From contig NZ_FTOV01000010.1 of NCBI RefSeq assembly GCF_900156825.1, forward strand, positions 1 to 64,000: a DNA stretch of 64,000 nt, in the 5' to 3' direction. Under the pieces are notes generated by a model. That model did no database searches. It was not told the DNA's origin and worked only from the letters and a program-made list of their open reading frames with translations. Source of the DNA: Chryseobacterium gambrini. GTDB lineage: Bacteria; Bacteroidota; Bacteroidia; Flavobacteriales; Weeksellaceae. The translations under genes and the position numbers were made by a program. The first letter of the stretch is position 1, and each line of letters starts with the position of its first letter. Positions 43,951-53,013 of this stretch are shown in pieces.

Positions 43951-45336
43951 ATGAATAACGATACCATTTGTGCGTTGGCAACTGCCAATGGAGTAGGTGC
44001 TTTAGGAATTATAAGAGTTTCGGGAGTTGAAGCTTTAGCTGTTGTGCAAAAGTCTTTTCCGGGAAAAAATCTTTCTAAACAGAAATCCCACACCATTCAT
44101 TACGGATATTTTATGGACGGGGAAGAAGCGATTGATGAAGTGATGCTTTCTATTTTTCTGGCTCCGAAAAGTTTTACGACAGAAAATTCTGTGGAAATTG
44201 CATTTCATGGGTCGCCGCACATTGGAAAACGTATTCTTGAAACGCTGATTAAAAATGGCGCAAGAATGGCAAAAGCCGGCGAATTTACGCTTCGTGCATT
44301 TATTAATGGAAGAATTGATCTTTCTCAGGCTGAAGCGATTGCCGATGTTATTGCGTCTGAAAATGAAGCTTCGAGGAAAGTGGCAATTAATCAGTTGAAA
44401 GGAGGAATTACCAACGAAATTTCTTTCCTGAGAACCGATTTGCTGAATTTTGTTTCATTAATTGAACTGGAGCTTGATTTTGCAGAAGAAGATGTGGAAT
44501 TTGCGGACCGATCGGCTTTGGTTGGACTACTAAATAAAATTGAAGTAAAATTAAATTCCCTGATTGAAAGTTTCCAATACGGAAATGCCATCAAAAACGG
44601 AACCGCGGTTGCCATCATCGGAAAACCGAATGCCGGAAAATCAACCTTGTTGAATGCGTTGTTGAAGGAGGAGAGAGCAATTGTAAGCAATATTGCAGGA
44701 ACGACGAGAGATACAATTGAGGAAGTTCTTCATATAAAAGGTCATGCTTTCCGTCTAATTGACACTGCAGGATTACGCGAAACAGTCGATGAAATTGAAG
44801 CCATTGGTGTGAAAAAAGCCAAAGAAAAGGTTGAAAATGCCAACATTCTAGTCTACTTAGCGGATGCTGCAACAGAAGATTTTTCCGAAGATATTGAAAT
44901 GATAAAATCTCTTCAAAGAGATGATCTAAAGCTGATTATCTGTGCTACAAAAATTGATGAGGTTTCTCCTGCAACATATGAAAAAGCAGAAGATGTTTTC
45001 AGAAATGTAATATCTCAGGAATTTGACTTTATTAAAATTTCAGCGGTTGAAAATCAGAATATTCAGGATCTTAAAAATGAATTGTCTTCTTATGTAGAGC
45101 AGTTGAAAGCTTCTGAAAACAATGTTGTGATTACCAATCAGCGCCATTTTGAAGCACTACAGAAATCTTTGGAAGCCGTACAAAAAGTAAAAGAAGCAAT
45201 TACTTTCCAAATTTCCACCGAACTTTTAGCTTACGAACTGAGAAACGCACTTGAACATCTCGGTGAAATTTCAGGCGAGGTAACAAACGATGAGGTTTTG
45301 GGGAATATTTTTTCTAAGTTTTGTATCGGGAAATAA
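43951..45336 (+). CDS. mnmE: tRNA modification GTPase MnmE (TrmE)
   Basis: MnmE works with MnmG to make 5-carboxymethylaminomethyl uridine at the wobble base of some tRNAs. The 461-residue protein has the folate-binding N-domain (TICALATANGVGALGIIRVSG, then GEFTLRAFINGRIDLSQAEA) and the helical domain. The inserted G domain carries G1 GKPNAGKST, G2 GTTRDT, G3 DTAGLRET and a TKID form of G4. The C-terminal Cys loop is FCIGK. All essential elements are intact. Confidence 0.96.
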   Translation: MNNDTICALATANGVGALGIIRVSGVEALAVVQKSFPGKNLSKQKSHTIHYGYFMDGEEAIDEVMLSIFLAPKSFTTENSVEIAFHGSPHIGKRILETLIKNGARMAKAGEFTLRAFINGRIDLSQAEAIADVIASENEASRKVAINQLKGGITNEISFLRTDLLNFVSLIELELDFAEEDVEFADRSALVGLLNKIEVKLNSLIESFQYGNAIKNGTAVAIIGKPNAGKSTLLNALLKEERAIVSNIAGTTRDTIEEVLHIKGHAFRLIDTAGLRETVDEIEAIGVKKAKEKVENANILVYLADAATEDFSEDIEMIKSLQRDDLKLIICATKIDEVSPATYEKAEDVFRNVISQEFDFIKISAVENQNIQDLKNELSSYVEQLKASENNVVITNQRHFEALQKSLEAVQKVKEAITFQISTELLAYELRNALEHLGEISGEVTNDEVLGNIFSKFCIGK

Positions 45337-45619
45337 TACTTGAACCATCCTTATAAAATATGTAGATCAAAAAAATTATTAAAAGGGGATTTTTTGATCT
45401 CTACATTTAAAGTAACTTGTTTCAGTTAGTATATATGCAAACTTCAATAACAAGTCTTATGTAATTATACCAACTATTTGATAATTTTTTAAATGGATGT
45501 TGTCTTCTGGATGATCTTATTTTAACTTTTTAATCATTAAAGGGGTGAATTGTATAATTTTGTGAAAACAAAAATTAACGACAGTCTGTAGCGTCATCAT
45601 CGGAAGAAATCCGCAGGGT

Positions 45620-45955
45620 CTATGTTTTAAAAACCTTATCGGGATTTCTACCGGCAAAAATGATTAGTACCATTGCTATTCTTGTTTTAGCTGTTTTATA
45701 ACCTAAGTTATTCGCTTTTTTATAGATAAGGAAAAGCATAGAGGTAATCACGGTTATATAAACCATCACTTAAATTCCATTTTTATTGAGTGAAACCAAA
45801 CGGGTAATGTTAAGTTTCTGTTTGATAAATCTGAAAACACTTCTATATCCCATCGTTTTCTGTAGTAATCGGAAACTTCTTTGGCAGAGAATTCAAATTC
45901 ATTACTCAAAAGCTAAAATTCTTTTTCTGTTTTTCGTTTTTTTGAAAAGAGTAAT
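45620..45955 (-). pseudogene. IS4-family transposase C-terminal remnant
   Basis: Translated on the minus strand, the region gives KKRKTEKEF-stop-LLSNEFEFSA, then KEVSDYYRKRWDIEVF. After a 1-base frameshift it continues FRFIKQKLNITRLVSLNKNG-stop, then VMVYITVITSMLFLIYKK and ending FAGRNPDKVFKT. The Y-x2-R-x3-E-x6-K signature of IS4 transposases is visible (YRKRWDIEVFFRFIK). Two internal stops and a frameshift show it is dead; the N-terminal part is missing. Confidence 0.8.
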
Positions 45956-46127
45956 TTTTTCAAAACATATCCATTTTTACGTATGATTTAAATACAATTA
46001 GACATGTTGAAATAAGATGACCGAATTTTTTAACAGGTAGTAGTTACATGGCAGGATAAGGACGTTTTCTTAATGTTAATTTTGTGAAAGTTTAAATATA
46101 AAATATTATTTCTAAGAATAATTTTAA

Positions 46128-46316
46128 TTATTTCAAATAGTTTGTAAAAATATATAATTTTTCGCCCTGATTATCAATGTATTCCAAAAAATATAGTTTT
46201 TTGTTTTTTATACGACTAGTTCTGTCGCCGTGCAGGGTGATATTTGCAGTATAGAAAATAACAAAATGCAACTTGACATTAAGACTCACGGTGGATATAT
46301 GTAGTCTGAAAACCAC
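46128..46316 (-). pseudogene. Possible second transposase fragment
   Basis: A 62-codon frame includes ITLHGDRTSRIKNKKLYFLE and YIDNQGEKLYIFTN, phrases that resemble the strand before the catalytic Glu in DDE (IS4/IS5-like) transposases. The corresponding region is already present in the neighbouring remnant, so this would come from a different element. The match is from memory and weak. Confidence 0.35.
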
Positions 46317-46408
46317 CTTAAAAAATAAGGCTAAAACCTGAAGTTATCCTCGGAAAAAGAAACTTCAAATCTCAACCTTTTTTAATAAAACCAAACAAAT
46401 TTACAAAA

Positions 46409-49400
46409 ATGTCTACAAACAACAATGCGACTCAGACACTTTTTCGATTCGCAACGATGAGAAACCCTGAACTATCAAACCCTAAAGACCTGGACAAGAG
46501 ATTTATCTTCAGAAACTCTACTCTGAAATCAACCAGTGTTTTTGATACCAATCTGGCTGCTCAGAAAACGCTGTCGGCGATCTGTGCTAAAATTGATACT
46601 CAGAATATTGCTCTTCAGATTTTCACTGAGGATACGCTGAAATCCCAGTACGGTAAGTTCTATGAAACAATGGTTTGGATAGCCCGAAACAAATCTGTTG
46701 CTGCCAAAACAGAATTCGATGCAAAAATTACGGCATGCAAATCTGCAAACGGAGTTCCGGTAATTGATTCTAAACTGTGGGATAATCTTGTTTATCAGGT
46801 GATCACACAAAAAGATTTCTACGTAAAGGAATTTATTATGCAGCTTTTGCATCTGGCACATATTCTTCAGAATTATGATATGAAGGACGAAATGTATCAG
46901 AATATTGTAAGAGCCAAAGTGGTGCTTCCGAAAGAATTGTTTAAAACAGATACAAGCGGTCTGAATGGCGGAAATGCTTCCAGAATATCCGGTGCTGTTA
47001 TTGAACAGACTCCACAGCCACAGGTAATGTACAATGATAAAAGCATGAAATTCGCAGAGGCAAAAGTAAGACTGATGGAAAACCAGAAACTTTCTGATGC
47101 TCTTGTCAAAGTGGAGAAATCGTACCGCAGAGAATATCAGGATGCTTATCAAAAGTCTTATGATACTTATATGAAAGAATCTGCGCCTATTAAGAACGAA
47201 TATCAGAGCAGGCTTTCTGAAGCCGAAAGCCGAAAGAAGTTTTTGGAAGGAAGAATTCAGTATCTTACTGAATTTAGTATTTCTAATCCTGAGTATTTCT
47301 TAAGAGACGAGCGTTTGCCGAGTGAACTGAAGGAATTGAATGATGGGTTAGCAAAACTACAGGTTCCACCTGTGGAATTCGCAGAATTCAGCTTTGATTA
47401 CCGTCCTGAAGTTTCTGCAGACAGCCTTCAGAAAAGCCTGAGCGCAGAGCATTTGTCCACGTTAGCAAAAGTCATGGGTATAGATTCTTTTGCTACGGGA
47501 ATACAAGGAATAAGCTCTTTTAATGATCTTAACGAAAGTATTTCTCAGAATAATCTTGCCCTACAGCAGCAGGTTCTGAATAATACCGAGCTTAATACCC
47601 AGGTGTCTGCATCGGTTGGAGGAATGCTTATTCCTGTCACCAACACCGTAAACAGTAACGGATGGATTCCGTATAGTGTGAAAACCTACAGCAAAGGAAG
47701 TTCAGACTGGTTTATTATGCTTACGGTAGACAATTATACCTCCAATATTGTTTCTGGATCGTACAAAGTTATACTTAATGGGACCGAGATTGCTTCTACC
47801 AATATTTTTCAGGCTGTAAGCGGAGTCAATTTTCTTTTTTACAACGGAACGTCGATCCCGGCTGCACAAACCGTAAACACAGGAGGCTTTGTATTGCAGG
47901 GAGAAGTTGTTCTTGATGATGGTAAAACCTATTCTTTAAACGTTACCCTGACAAGAGACTCCTCGGAAATCGACAGAATTCTTAAACAAGGGGTTTTTAA
48001 AGGAAGTTCCGCATTCACTCCTGTAATGAAACCTGTAGAGCCGGAAAACCCTGGAACTCCTGTGATCATTCCTTCCAATGCTGCCGCATTTATTCCTTCA
48101 GGATTTGGAATGAGAAATATCGGTGTTGCAGATTATCTTAAAGTAGAACAGTCTTTACAGGGGTATATTGAAGGCGAAGTTGCCCACATCGAGAATGTAA
48201 TGGCAAGGGAAAGAAGAGAAAAATCTACTAAAAAAACTTCTCGAAGCGAGATTACAACAATGGAATCTTCGGATACCGAAAAAGAACAGTTGCGCGATAC
48301 TTCTACTGCAGACCGTTTTGAACTTCAGAATGAAATTTCAAAAGCAATTCAGAATGTGAAGGATGCAAATGTTTCAGCGTATGTAAACGGAGAAAATACC
48401 TATCCAAGCGGCTCTATTAATTATGGCGTTTCCGGAGGGTTCTCCACTCACAACTCTAAAGAAGAAAATACAAGACAGGCAATGACGCAAGCCAAGGAAA
48501 TTACTCAGAAAGCAACAGACAGGGTAGTTACCAAGGTTCATAAAGAGCGTACAGAGAAAATGATTGAAGAATTTGAAGAATCAAATATTCATGAATTTGA
48601 CAATAGAAAAGGAGACAAGCACGTAGTGGGAGTTTACCGTTGGGTAGACAAAATTTATAAAAATCAGATCTACAACTATGGTAAGAGAATGATGTTCGAA
48701 TTCATGATTCCTGAGCCTGCCAAACTTCATAATTTAGGAATGAAGATTTCTAAGAATGCAGAAAATTTGTTGATTAAGCCTGTAGACCCGAGAGAATCAA
48801 CTATTCATAAAATTGCCACATTTGCATCGTTAAATGATGATACCATTCTTAAATTCTGGCTGAGCAAATACAATGTTGAAGTGGATGAATTCCCCATGGC
48901 TACTTTCAGCATCAATAAATCATTTCACGAAAGAGATTCTGCACATACTGGTAAAGATGATGATAAGGTACAGGTAACGAACGGTTCAGGAGAGGTGGAA
49001 ATTCCTGATGGATATGTTGTAGATCAGGTAACCTATACTTTCAATACATATCCTCACGGTTTTAAAGGATCTCATCAGGCATTTATTACCATTGCCGGAA
49101 ATCCTCTGCCATGGATTGTTTCTGCAAACGACACACAAAAGAACGGAGTATTGAAAAATCTGAATGTTAAAGATAAACTTGCGTTTTCATTTGCAACCGG
49201 AGAAAGCCCTATTATCGAAGGAAGTTTAGATGTAAGATGCAATCTTACTGCTGAAGCCAAAAATGCATGGCTACAGAAAACATTCAACAAAATTATTGAA
49301 GCCTACGAAAAAGTAAAAACAAAATATGATCAGGATCTGGCGGCCATTCAGGCACAGGGAGTACAGATCAAAGGTTCTAACCCAGGATTCTACAGACAGA

Positions 49401-50344
49401 TAGAAAATACCATATTGAGGAGAAACTGTATCTCCTACATGATAAACCAGAACCCTTCCGCTGCTCTTACTTTCGGTAAAAACAAATATTATAAGACCGA
49501 TAATGCAGAAGAAAGCTTCCTGAACACAGAAGTAAAACTAGATTCTACACTGGATCAGTATACATCTTTCATAAAATTTGTGGAGCAGGCTTTCGAATGG
49601 GAAATCATGAGTTATTATTTCTATCCTTATTACTGGGGGAATAGAAACAACTGGGACAAAATGTATCAGTTTGATGATAATGATCCTACTTTCCGTGCAT
49701 TCATGCAGTCCGGAATGGCCAGGGTAATTGTTACTGTAAGACCAGGCTTTGAAGAAGCAGTAAGGCATTATCTTGCAACCGGACAAATCTGGAATGGAGG
49801 AGAAATCCCTGTCATCGACGATCCTTTGTTCCTTTCTATAGTAGACGAAATGCGCAAAACAGAAGGTGAGAAATATGGTAAAGCATGGGCAACAAGACTG
49901 CCTACAGCACTTACAATTCTGCAGGCGCAGTCTATCGGGCTGAATGTCACAAAAGCACTTCCGTTTGACGATAATCTTTCTGATTATGAAGATCCTACAA
50001 AGGTTCCGCAATCTTCGGAGATTACTCCTAATGATGCACAGATAGGAGGTGATAGCGATACACAGAAAACAGGAAATATAGCAGGATCCATCAAAGGATT
50101 GGATGGTTTACTGCCAGAGATTATGCTCAAAAATATGGACAAGTCTCCTGTAGATTTTACCAACCCAGATGACGGAGGTGATTTCTTCCTGCAAAATATC
50201 CCTGTGGGTAAATATGAAATCTGTCTTGATGAAAATGAAGATCTGAACAACCAATATAACATTATCAGTGGTAAAGTTACCAGAGTTATTGAAGTAAAAG
50301 AAGGATCTACAACAGAAGTTTCGCTCATAGTAAAAAGAATCTAA
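46409..50344 (+). CDS. Giant eCIS-associated protein of unknown function
   Basis: Unrecognised, 1311 residues, no signal peptide. Residues ~1-340 are mostly helical with a coiled-coil near 240-290 (SEAESRKKFLEGRIQYLTEF). Residues ~410-520 look like an Ig-type beta domain (GWIPYSVKTYSKGSSDWFIM). Residues ~570-700 have a charged helical block beginning GVADYLKVEQSLQGYIEGEV, rich in Glu/Arg/Thr. The ~1220-1311 C-terminus is a CNA-B/carboxypeptidase-regulatory-like beta sandwich (GNIAGSIKGLDGLLPEIMLK, LQNIPVGKYEICLDENED). I recall similar large proteins beside Bacteroidota injection systems. It heads the accessory locus 78 bp before the hydrolase gene. A cargo, a fibre or a structural part are all possible. 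Confidence 0.6.
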   Translation: MSTNNNATQTLFRFATMRNPELSNPKDLDKRFIFRNSTLKSTSVFDTNLAAQKTLSAICAKIDTQNIALQIFTEDTLKSQYGKFYETMVWIARNKSVAAKTEFDAKITACKSANGVPVIDSKLWDNLVYQVITQKDFYVKEFIMQLLHLAHILQNYDMKDEMYQNIVRAKVVLPKELFKTDTSGLNGGNASRISGAVIEQTPQPQVMYNDKSMKFAEAKVRLMENQKLSDALVKVEKSYRREYQDAYQKSYDTYMKESAPIKNEYQSRLSEAESRKKFLEGRIQYLTEFSISNPEYFLRDERLPSELKELNDGLAKLQVPPVEFAEFSFDYRPEVSADSLQKSLSAEHLSTLAKVMGIDSFATGIQGISSFNDLNESISQNNLALQQQVLNNTELNTQVSASVGGMLIPVTNTVNSNGWIPYSVKTYSKGSSDWFIMLTVDNYTSNIVSGSYKVILNGTEIASTNIFQAVSGVNFLFYNGTSIPAAQTVNTGGFVLQGEVVLDDGKTYSLNVTLTRDSSEIDRILKQGVFKGSSAFTPVMKPVEPENPGTPVIIPSNAAAFIPSGFGMRNIGVADYLKVEQSLQGYIEGEVAHIENVMARERREKSTKKTSRSEITTMESSDTEKEQLRDTSTADRFELQNEISKAIQNVKDANVSAYVNGENTYPSGSINYGVSGGFSTHNSKEENTRQAMTQAKEITQKATDRVVTKVHKERTEKMIEEFEESNIHEFDNRKGDKHVVGVYRWVDKIYKNQIYNYGKRMMFEFMIPEPAKLHNLGMKISKNAENLLIKPVDPRESTIHKIATFASLNDDTILKFWLSKYNVEVDEFPMATFSINKSFHERDSAHTGKDDDKVQVTNGSGEVEIPDGYVVDQVTYTFNTYPHGFKGSHQAFITIAGNPLPWIVSANDTQKNGVLKNLNVKDKLAFSFATGESPIIEGSLDVRCNLTAEAKNAWLQKTFNKIIEAYEKVKTKYDQDLAAIQAQGVQIKGSNPGFYRQIENTILRRNCISYMINQNPSAALTFGKNKYYKTDNAEESFLNTEVKLDSTLDQYTSFIKFVEQAFEWEIMSYYFYPYYWGNRNNWDKMYQFDDNDPTFRAFMQSGMARVIVTVRPGFEEAVRHYLATGQIWNGGEIPVIDDPLFLSIVDEMRKTEGEKYGKAWATRLPTALTILQAQSIGLNVTKALPFDDNLSDYEDPTKVPQSSEITPNDAQIGGDSDTQKTGNIAGSIKGLDGLLPEIMLKNMDKSPVDFTNPDDGGDFFLQNIPVGKYEICLDENEDLNNQYNIISGKVTRVIEVKEGSTTEVSLIVKRI

Positions 50345-50421
50345 TGACATAACATCTGCTTCAGACATTAGGCGGTAATCTTAAGTTTACCGCCTGAAGT
50401 CTGCTGCATAAAACAAAACAA

Positions 50422-52680
50422 ATGAAACCAGCAACAATAACCGCTATAGGGATCAATGCCAATGCATTAAGAACCACTCAAAGGGTTTTTGTAACAACAC
50501 AAAATTTTAATCCTGAGAGACACCGTATTATCTTACGGGTTAACGGAAGATATTATGATAATCTGCTAAATTATTTTATACTGGATATCGCATTAGGACA
50601 GAATAAAAACCCTTTTCCTTTTCAGTTTCCGGTTACAGCAGAATACATCACCATCCATGCGCAGCTTTATGATTACAAAAGTGATGAGATTATTGCAACT
50701 AAAAAGCAGGAGTTCCTGAAACAATCCTTTACATTTAAAAAGGTGGGAGATCTTGATAAAACAAATCCAGCACATTTTAATTTTTTCTGGAATAGCAAAA
50801 GGCTGGTATCCAAGGTGGAAGGCCCATTTGATAAAGACGGAAAACTGAGATCCGAAATAAAGCCCGGTGAACGGTATTATTTTACAGCTACACCAAACCA
50901 GGATCTGCATAATGTGGAACTTCTTTCCGTAAAATGGTCTTACCGTTATGATGGCGGAGAAATTACCCGCTTTAAAAATCACAGTGAGACCGTCAGGAAC
51001 GGATGCAACGTGATGGAATGTACTTTTCATAAGGATCCGAAGAAAATAAAAGTGTATGCGTATTTCTTCGATCCAAGCGAAAAGGTAATGGTAAAGTTTA
51101 CCAATTCCGGAATCACGGAAGAAGAGGAAGAACAGGTACCTGCAAAACAGCAGCCCGCAGAAAGTAGCCCGGAAGTATCCGCTCTGGACAATACAGAAAG
51201 CTCAGGTGAAGCCTTGGTATGGAGTAAGAAAGTGAGTTCTGAGTTTTGTGAGAAAGTGAAAAAAATCTCAAAAAATCTCGGATTGCCACAGCAGAATAAT
51301 GAAGGAGCCAATTGGCTGATGACGGTCATGGCCTTGGAATCGGCATATACATTCAGTCCAAAAGCCGGTACATTCGGGAAAAATCCTGATGAGACCAATA
51401 AATACAAATATGTCGGACTCATACAATTCGGAAAGGCGGCAGCAGAAGAAGTGGGAACAACCAGAACTCACCTGATGTCTTTAACGGCCGAGCAGCAATT
51501 GGATTATGTAGAAAAACATTTCAAGTTAAAAAGGTTCAGAGGATTATTGAAGAGTAAAACGGCTCTTTATCTTTCGGTTAATTATCCGGTAGCTACCAAA
51601 CACGCCGGAGAAAAAGATTATGTGGTGTATGACAGCTCAAAGGATGCTTATGATGATAACCCGATGTTCAAAAGAGAATCCCATGAATTCTGGATTGATA
51701 AAAAAACAGGAAACAAAAAATACTATAAAGGCAGAAAAGGCAAATCATACGTATGGGAATTCGATGAAGCTTTAAATGAAGTTGAAGAATTGGGAAAACA
51801 ATATATGAGCAATGCGTCTGCTCCCAAAAGCAAGCCTGTAGCCGATCATAAGAAAACATCTGCTCCATCTGCCACGCCTTCAGCTCCAAAAAATAATACA
51901 AAGGCGTCAGCAAAGGATATTGTAACCTACCATGTGTATCATAACGGTATAATAGAAAAGCATATTCCCAAACAAATAAAGCTGGGAAATGAGAAGAAAT
52001 ATAAATATGTGTATCATGACTACAAAAACGTAATACATGAGATCTGCGTAGCAGAATGGCATACCACAAAAGAAAAGGGAGTCGGGAAAGTACATATGAC
52101 AAAGCCTACTCATGCTAAAATTGTATCAGACGAGAATGTGAATGAAGGAAATACCTCCAGAAGAGTAAAATATCAGAATGGTGATATCGCAGAGTATGGA
52201 ACCCATCCTAAAAAAGGTAAAATATGGCTTTTGTATAAAGCCGGGCAAAATAATGTAGAACTTCTGAAAATGCCGGATAGTTTAAATTATAATAAGGACG
52301 AGGTATCCATAGCCTACGAATTTACAGAAACCAAGAGAAGATATACTGGGGTGAATTCATTTGCTGGGTTTATAGGATATCTGGCAAAGTCGGGCAGGAA
52401 ACTAAAAACAACGGGAAGCTGTTTCTCCGAAGGATCAAGTTTTCCCAGTCAGGAACACTGTAATGGAAGAAGTGTGGATACTTTATATCTGAAGAAAGTA
52501 GAAGATGATCAGAAAGTAATTGACAGTGCTATATTTTTCCATTTCACAGAGGTTTTAAAAGGTGTTGATGCATACTGTAAAAAATTAAAAAGAGCGGGAA
52601 ATGGAGGAACGCTCCACAACAGCCATCTTCATTCCGGGAATTTTGATGGGAGCATCGTTAAAACCATAACAGAAAAATAA
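50422..52680 (+). CDS. Putative bifunctional peptidoglycan hydrolase, candidate eCIS effector
   Basis: 752 residues, no signal peptide. Residues ~1-250 are beta-rich Ig-like domains (ITAIGINANALRTTQRVFVT, FNFFWNSKRLVSKVEGPFD). Residues ~280-470 resemble a lysozyme/lytic transglycosylase domain, with Glu306 in MALESAYTFSPKAG as the likely acid and YVGLIQFGKAAAEEVG after it. A Pro/Ala/Ser/Lys linker follows. The C-terminal ~130 residues look like an M15-type metallopeptidase: His679-x6-Asp686 in SQEHCNGRSVDT and H735-L-H737 in HNSHLHSG. Two cell-wall cleaving activities in an unexported protein beside an eCIS suggest a delivered toxin or a release lysin. Both domain calls rest on motifs only. 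Confidence 0.6.
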   Translation: MKPATITAIGINANALRTTQRVFVTTQNFNPERHRIILRVNGRYYDNLLNYFILDIALGQNKNPFPFQFPVTAEYITIHAQLYDYKSDEIIATKKQEFLKQSFTFKKVGDLDKTNPAHFNFFWNSKRLVSKVEGPFDKDGKLRSEIKPGERYYFTATPNQDLHNVELLSVKWSYRYDGGEITRFKNHSETVRNGCNVMECTFHKDPKKIKVYAYFFDPSEKVMVKFTNSGITEEEEEQVPAKQQPAESSPEVSALDNTESSGEALVWSKKVSSEFCEKVKKISKNLGLPQQNNEGANWLMTVMALESAYTFSPKAGTFGKNPDETNKYKYVGLIQFGKAAAEEVGTTRTHLMSLTAEQQLDYVEKHFKLKRFRGLLKSKTALYLSVNYPVATKHAGEKDYVVYDSSKDAYDDNPMFKRESHEFWIDKKTGNKKYYKGRKGKSYVWEFDEALNEVEELGKQYMSNASAPKSKPVADHKKTSAPSATPSAPKNNTKASAKDIVTYHVYHNGIIEKHIPKQIKLGNEKKYKYVYHDYKNVIHEICVAEWHTTKEKGVGKVHMTKPTHAKIVSDENVNEGNTSRRVKYQNGDIAEYGTHPKKGKIWLLYKAGQNNVELLKMPDSLNYNKDEVSIAYEFTETKRRYTGVNSFAGFIGYLAKSGRKLKTTGSCFSEGSSFPSQEHCNGRSVDTLYLKKVEDDQKVIDSAIFFHFTEVLKGVDAYCKKLKRAGNGGTLHNSHLHSGNFDGSIVKTITEK

Positions 52681-53013
52681 TGTAAGCAAGGTTTGAAAGT
52701 GCCAGAACCGGTTTAAATTTTTATTTTGAATTGGAATTTAAAGTGGATTAATGATTTTGGTTATTAATAAATTATTTAATTATGCATACTCTTTAAAATT
52801 CCGCTTCAAAATAAAATAATAGAATTTAAACAAATTATCAGAGGCAGAACCGAAGTGATTCTGCCTCTGTTATTTTATCCTGTGTAATAAGAAGTTTTAA
52901 CTTAAATGATAAGTTTTTTCTTTACAGTAATTGCTTTTTTTCCTCTGTTGTACTATTAGATGGAAATTCTGTGCATAAGCTGTTTCTGAATATAACTCAC
53001 AATTTAAAACTCT
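52681..53013. other. Intergenic region between hydrolase and tape-measure genes
   Basis: AT-rich gap between convergent genes. It holds one terminator-like hairpin (52839-52869); nothing else is seen. Confidence 0.5.
52839..52869. terminator. Terminator between convergent eCIS genes
   Basis: CAGAGGCAGAA and TTCTGCCTCTG arms, 9-nt loop. The T-run is short (TTATTTTA on plus, interrupted on minus). Confidence 0.6.

Larger units (their letters stand above)
45337..46408. other. Decayed insertion-sequence region left of the eCIS locus
   Basis: No intact gene in 1072 bp. It holds the IS4-type transposase remnant at 45620-45955 and a possible second remnant at 46128-46316, both on the minus strand. 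The rest is AT-rich and featureless. Such debris at the edge of an accessory locus fits a history of horizontal gain. Confidence 0.6.

Noticed and set aside
49538..50011. Minus-strand 157-codon ORF in the giant gene
   Set aside because: Antisense shadow of a long, well-supported coding frame.
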